DNA from: DATLWN01 sp963764315 | Lineage (GTDB): Bacteria > Pseudomonadota > Zetaproteobacteria > Mariprofundales > Mariprofundaceae | Assembly (NCBI GenBank): GCA_963764315.1 | Contig: CAVXSB010000015.1 | Coordinates: 1 to 28,112 of the forward strand | Reading direction: 5' to 3' | Length of the DNA: 28,112 nt | Position numbers and translations under genes: made by a program | Shown: positions 25,590 to 28,112 of the stretch, in pieces | Layout: each line of letters opens with the position of its first letter | How positions within the stretch are numbered: position 1 is the first letter of the stretch | The notes under the pieces: generated by a model | What the model was told of the DNA's origin: nothing | Databases searched by the model: none | What the model saw: the letters and a program-made list of their open reading frames with translations, nothing else

Positions 25590-26995
25590 TGCCCGAGGTG
25601 TTTGCTCCGATACGATTCCTGGCGGCATGCAAATCGCGCCTGATCCACCTGCCAGCAAGCGTCGCCCTTGGAAGCGGCCGCGCGCTGACGATCATCATCG
25701 AGTTCGCGACAACGGCCTATCTGATGCGCATCCTGGGGCCGAGCCCCTTCGGACTGGTCGCCATGGCGACGGGACTGATGGTCGCTTTCAACGTGTTCAA
25801 GACTGCAGGTGCAGGCTCCTCGCTGGTGTCGGATCCGGATTTGACGCCATCGAAGACGGGGGCGGCGGTCCTGGTCTCCGGTACGATGGGGGTCGTGACC
25901 ATGCTCGTGAGCCTGGCCTGCACGCCGCTGGTGGTCAGATTCTACGGCGAGCAGAAACTGACGATGATCTGGGTCATCGTCAGCGTGTCCCTGCTGGTGA
26001 CGGCCCTAAGCTCCGTGCCGGCCTCCCTGATCCAGCGCCAGCAGCGTTTCTGGCTGTTGGGTTGGGTGCCCCTGTTCTGTGCCATCATCGCATCCGCTAC
26101 TGCGCTGCTCTTAAGCCATTGGCGGCACGATTTCTGGCCGATCCTGCTTTTCCAGGTGATGGGTAGCCTGAGCGGCCTGGTGCTGATGTGGCTCTGGCTG
26201 AGTCCCGAGGTTGGCCGGCCCTCCCGACAGCATATCCGTGACGTGATCCATTTTGGTAAGGGGCTGGTCGGGTTCGATGCCCTGAATGTGCTCAATCGCT
26301 ATGCCGATAACGTCATCGTCGGCTTTTTCCTCGGCAGCCAAGCCTTGGGGTTGTATCTGCTCGCCTACAAGGCCCTGATGATGCCGCTGCGGGAGATCGG
26401 CGGAGTTGTGGGCGGCATCGCCTACCCACGGCTATCCAAATTGGCTCCTGATTGGACTCAGGTTGGGCATGGGCTTGCCCAGGTGATGCGGGACGTGGCG
26501 ACATTCACGACGCCACTGTGCCTGGGGATTGCCGTGGCGGCACCCGATCTCATCGACGTTGTGTTTGGTAAGGCTTGGCGGGGCGCGCTCATTCCGTTGC
26601 AGGTATTAGCCTTGCTGGGCGTGATGCAGGCTCCGCTCTCGCAAACCGGTCTGGCTTATACCGTCAGTCGGAGAACGGGCCAGATGGCCCGCTGGGGTGC
26701 GCTTTCGACACCCGCCATCGTGTGTAGTTTTTTTGCCGGCATTCCGTGGGGGATTGATGGCGTCGCAATTTCCTATGCCTTGACCTCGGTGGCCTTGGTT
26801 TTGCCAATGCTGCGGATCTCGGCGTCCGTGCTGTCCATCTCTCCCTGGATATTGGCGAAGGGGGGCCTTAGCGGCATTGCTATTGGTACTCTGATCGCGC
26901 TGCCTTTGTTGATCACCTATTGGCTAGCTAAGGCCTCGGGCATGAGTGGTGCCGATGGTTCTGTTGCTGACGATTGCGGTCGGTGGCATGAGTGA
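25589..26995 (+). pseudogene. Inverted copy of the Wzx flippase gene, 3' end frameshifted
   Basis: This copy starts at an ATG that overlaps the methyltransferase stop (TAATG at 25587-25591) and reads MPEVFAPIRFLAACKSRLIHL into the flippase, because it has CAAA where the left arm has CAA. It is open for most of its length. The last 40 residues are lost: an extra C near 26953 shifts the frame and gives a premature TGA at 26993-26995. Nine single-base differences between 25810 and 26242 are all silent, and one short change at 25875-25881 turns LR into SG. Confidence 0.75.
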
Positions 26996-27071
26996 TTGGG
27001 CGCGCTATGCTGAGGATTCGTCATCGCCGACGGAAGCCGGCAGCGTGGTAGGCACGATGCATGGGGGGCGG

Positions 27072-27941
27072 ATGGTTGAGATAAGCGTCGTCATACCGAC
27101 CTACAATTATGGTCGTACCGTCGACGGCCATCGACAGCGTGCTTTCGCAGCAGGGTGTCGATGCCGAGATCATTGTTATCGATGATCGTTCCACGGACCA
27201 TACCCCGGAGATCCTGAGGTCATATAAAGGGGGTATCCATGCGTTGAGGCAAGAGAACCCGGGGGCTGCTGCCGCGCGGAATCTCGGTGTGCAGCAGGCG
27301 CGGGGGGAGTGCTTACTGTTTCTCGATGCCGACGACCAGCTGCAACCGCATGCCTTGCTGTCACGCCTGAATTATCTACGGCAACATCCGGAAGTGGCTG
27401 GATGGTCCGCAGGTAGTATCTCAATGAGCAGGGAGCGATGATATGCTGCGTGGGATTATTCTCGGTTTTCCTACCGCCACGCCAGACGGGAAATATTCTT
27501 TCTTATTTGTTGCTGGGCGAATTGATCCAGACGAGCACTGTTTTGGCAAAGAAGTTGATAAGGAAAATCGGCGGTTTCCGGGATAGACCTCCCGCTTTTG
27601 CAGGACTACGAGCTCTGGCTCCGGTTGGCGGCGATTGCTCGGGTCGTATATTGAAGAGAGCAATGTGGTGGTGGTGACGCATCCCCATTCATGTCTCATA
27701 GCAGCAAGGATAACTACCGTACGCTTTTAACGCTTCTGAAGGATGCGGAGGTGAGATATCCGCAGGATGTGCGGCGACTTGGCCATGCATGACGTAAACG
27801 GGTGGCTCGGGTGTTGCTCGAAGGGCCGCACATGTGCTCGTGGAGGGTGCCTGTGACCAGGCTAGGAAATATTTAATAAGGGCTGCCAGGAAAAATCCGC
27901 TACAGTGGAAGACCTATTGGTATCTCTGAGAAGCTGGATGT
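27072..27941 (+). pseudogene. Degraded inverted copy of a GT2 gene
   Basis: The counterpart of 20953-21840 begins with ATG at 27072-27074 and can be followed as shards: ISVVIPTYNYGR, then after a frameshift IDSVLSQQGVDAEIIVIDD, QARGECLLFLDADDQL, and further pieces. Multiple single-base deletions, insertions and replacement changes scatter through it, with several stops. The density of damage is much greater than in the flippase copy, and is what low-accuracy single-read sequence at a contig end looks like. Confidence 0.7.
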
Positions 27942-28000
27942 CAGGAGAGAAGGTGGGTGCTGCAACGTCGTTTCCTCGCCGAAGCATAGGAGGAGGTAAG

Positions 28001-28112
28001 GTGAGTCTTTGGGAGTTCAAAATTGGCAAGTGGCGGCCGGTCTAAACGCTGGGCCTTTTGTATCTTCGCTATTGTACGTTTGACCTGTTCAGAAGATCTG
28101 CTGACCAATGGT
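28001..28112 (+). pseudogene. Start of an inverted FkbM gene copy, cut by window end
   Basis: After the AGGAGG site the GTG at 28001-28003 opens SLWEFKIGKWRPV exactly as in the left copy, but TAT has become TAA at codon 15, and further changes follow to the window end. Only about 37 codons of the 293-residue gene are present. Confidence 0.65.

Overview
The window looks like a chromosomal fragment of a moderately high-GC proteobacterium. The lineage call (gamma-, beta- or Acidithiobacillia-like) is an inference from the gene set yggS-proC-yggT-yggU and from envelope-polysaccharide gene families, not from a marker gene. Every gene I support between 1 and 24432 reads leftwards on the minus strand. 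Most neighbours overlap by 1 to 17 bases, often as ATGA, so the block looks like one long translationally coupled operon.

Layout from the left. 1-1100 is the start of an MFS efflux-type transporter cut by the window edge. 1229-3300 holds the conserved housekeeping set yggU, yggT, proC and yggS. 3297-24432 is a surface polysaccharide cluster. It contains a WecA/MraY-type initiating sugar-1-phosphate transferase, a DegT-type sugar aminotransferase, a PIG-L deacetylase, a WbqC-like protein and a PHP-domain protein. It also contains three GT4, one GT9 and three GT2 glycosyltransferases, a GT4-like stub, an amidotransferase of the asparagine synthase family and UDP-GlcNAc 2-epimerase (WecB). Four methyltransferases (one FkbM type, one with a zinc ribbon) and a Wzx-type flippase complete it. 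The expected pathway is lipid-linked repeat synthesis started by the WecA-like enzyme, with ManNAc supplied by WecB, extension by the glycosyltransferases, amino/amide/methyl decoration, and flipping by Wzx. I see no Wzy polymerase, chain-length regulator or export gene here.

The right end is abnormal. At 24408-24494 the sequence turns back on itself. A 23-base segment and a run of 51 T separate a left arm (about 20784-24420) from an inverted copy (24495-28112) that runs to the window end. The copy is near-identical in the middle but corrupted next to the turn and beyond about 26950. All its genes (methyltransferase, flippase, GT2, start of the FkbM gene) are repeats of left-arm genes, mostly broken. 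I read this as a fold-back read or assembly chimera at a contig end rather than a biological inverted repeat. One 430-base patch, however, differs from the left arm almost only at silent positions, which points to strain variation. Single-base frameshifts in proC, the DegT aminotransferase and asnB also suggest imperfect consensus quality across the window.

I did not find a convincing new biological system. The most interesting biological leads are a PHP-domain protein that lacks the usual first metal-binding HxH pair, and the tightly coupled DegT / PIG-L / WbqC / PHP cassette it belongs to.
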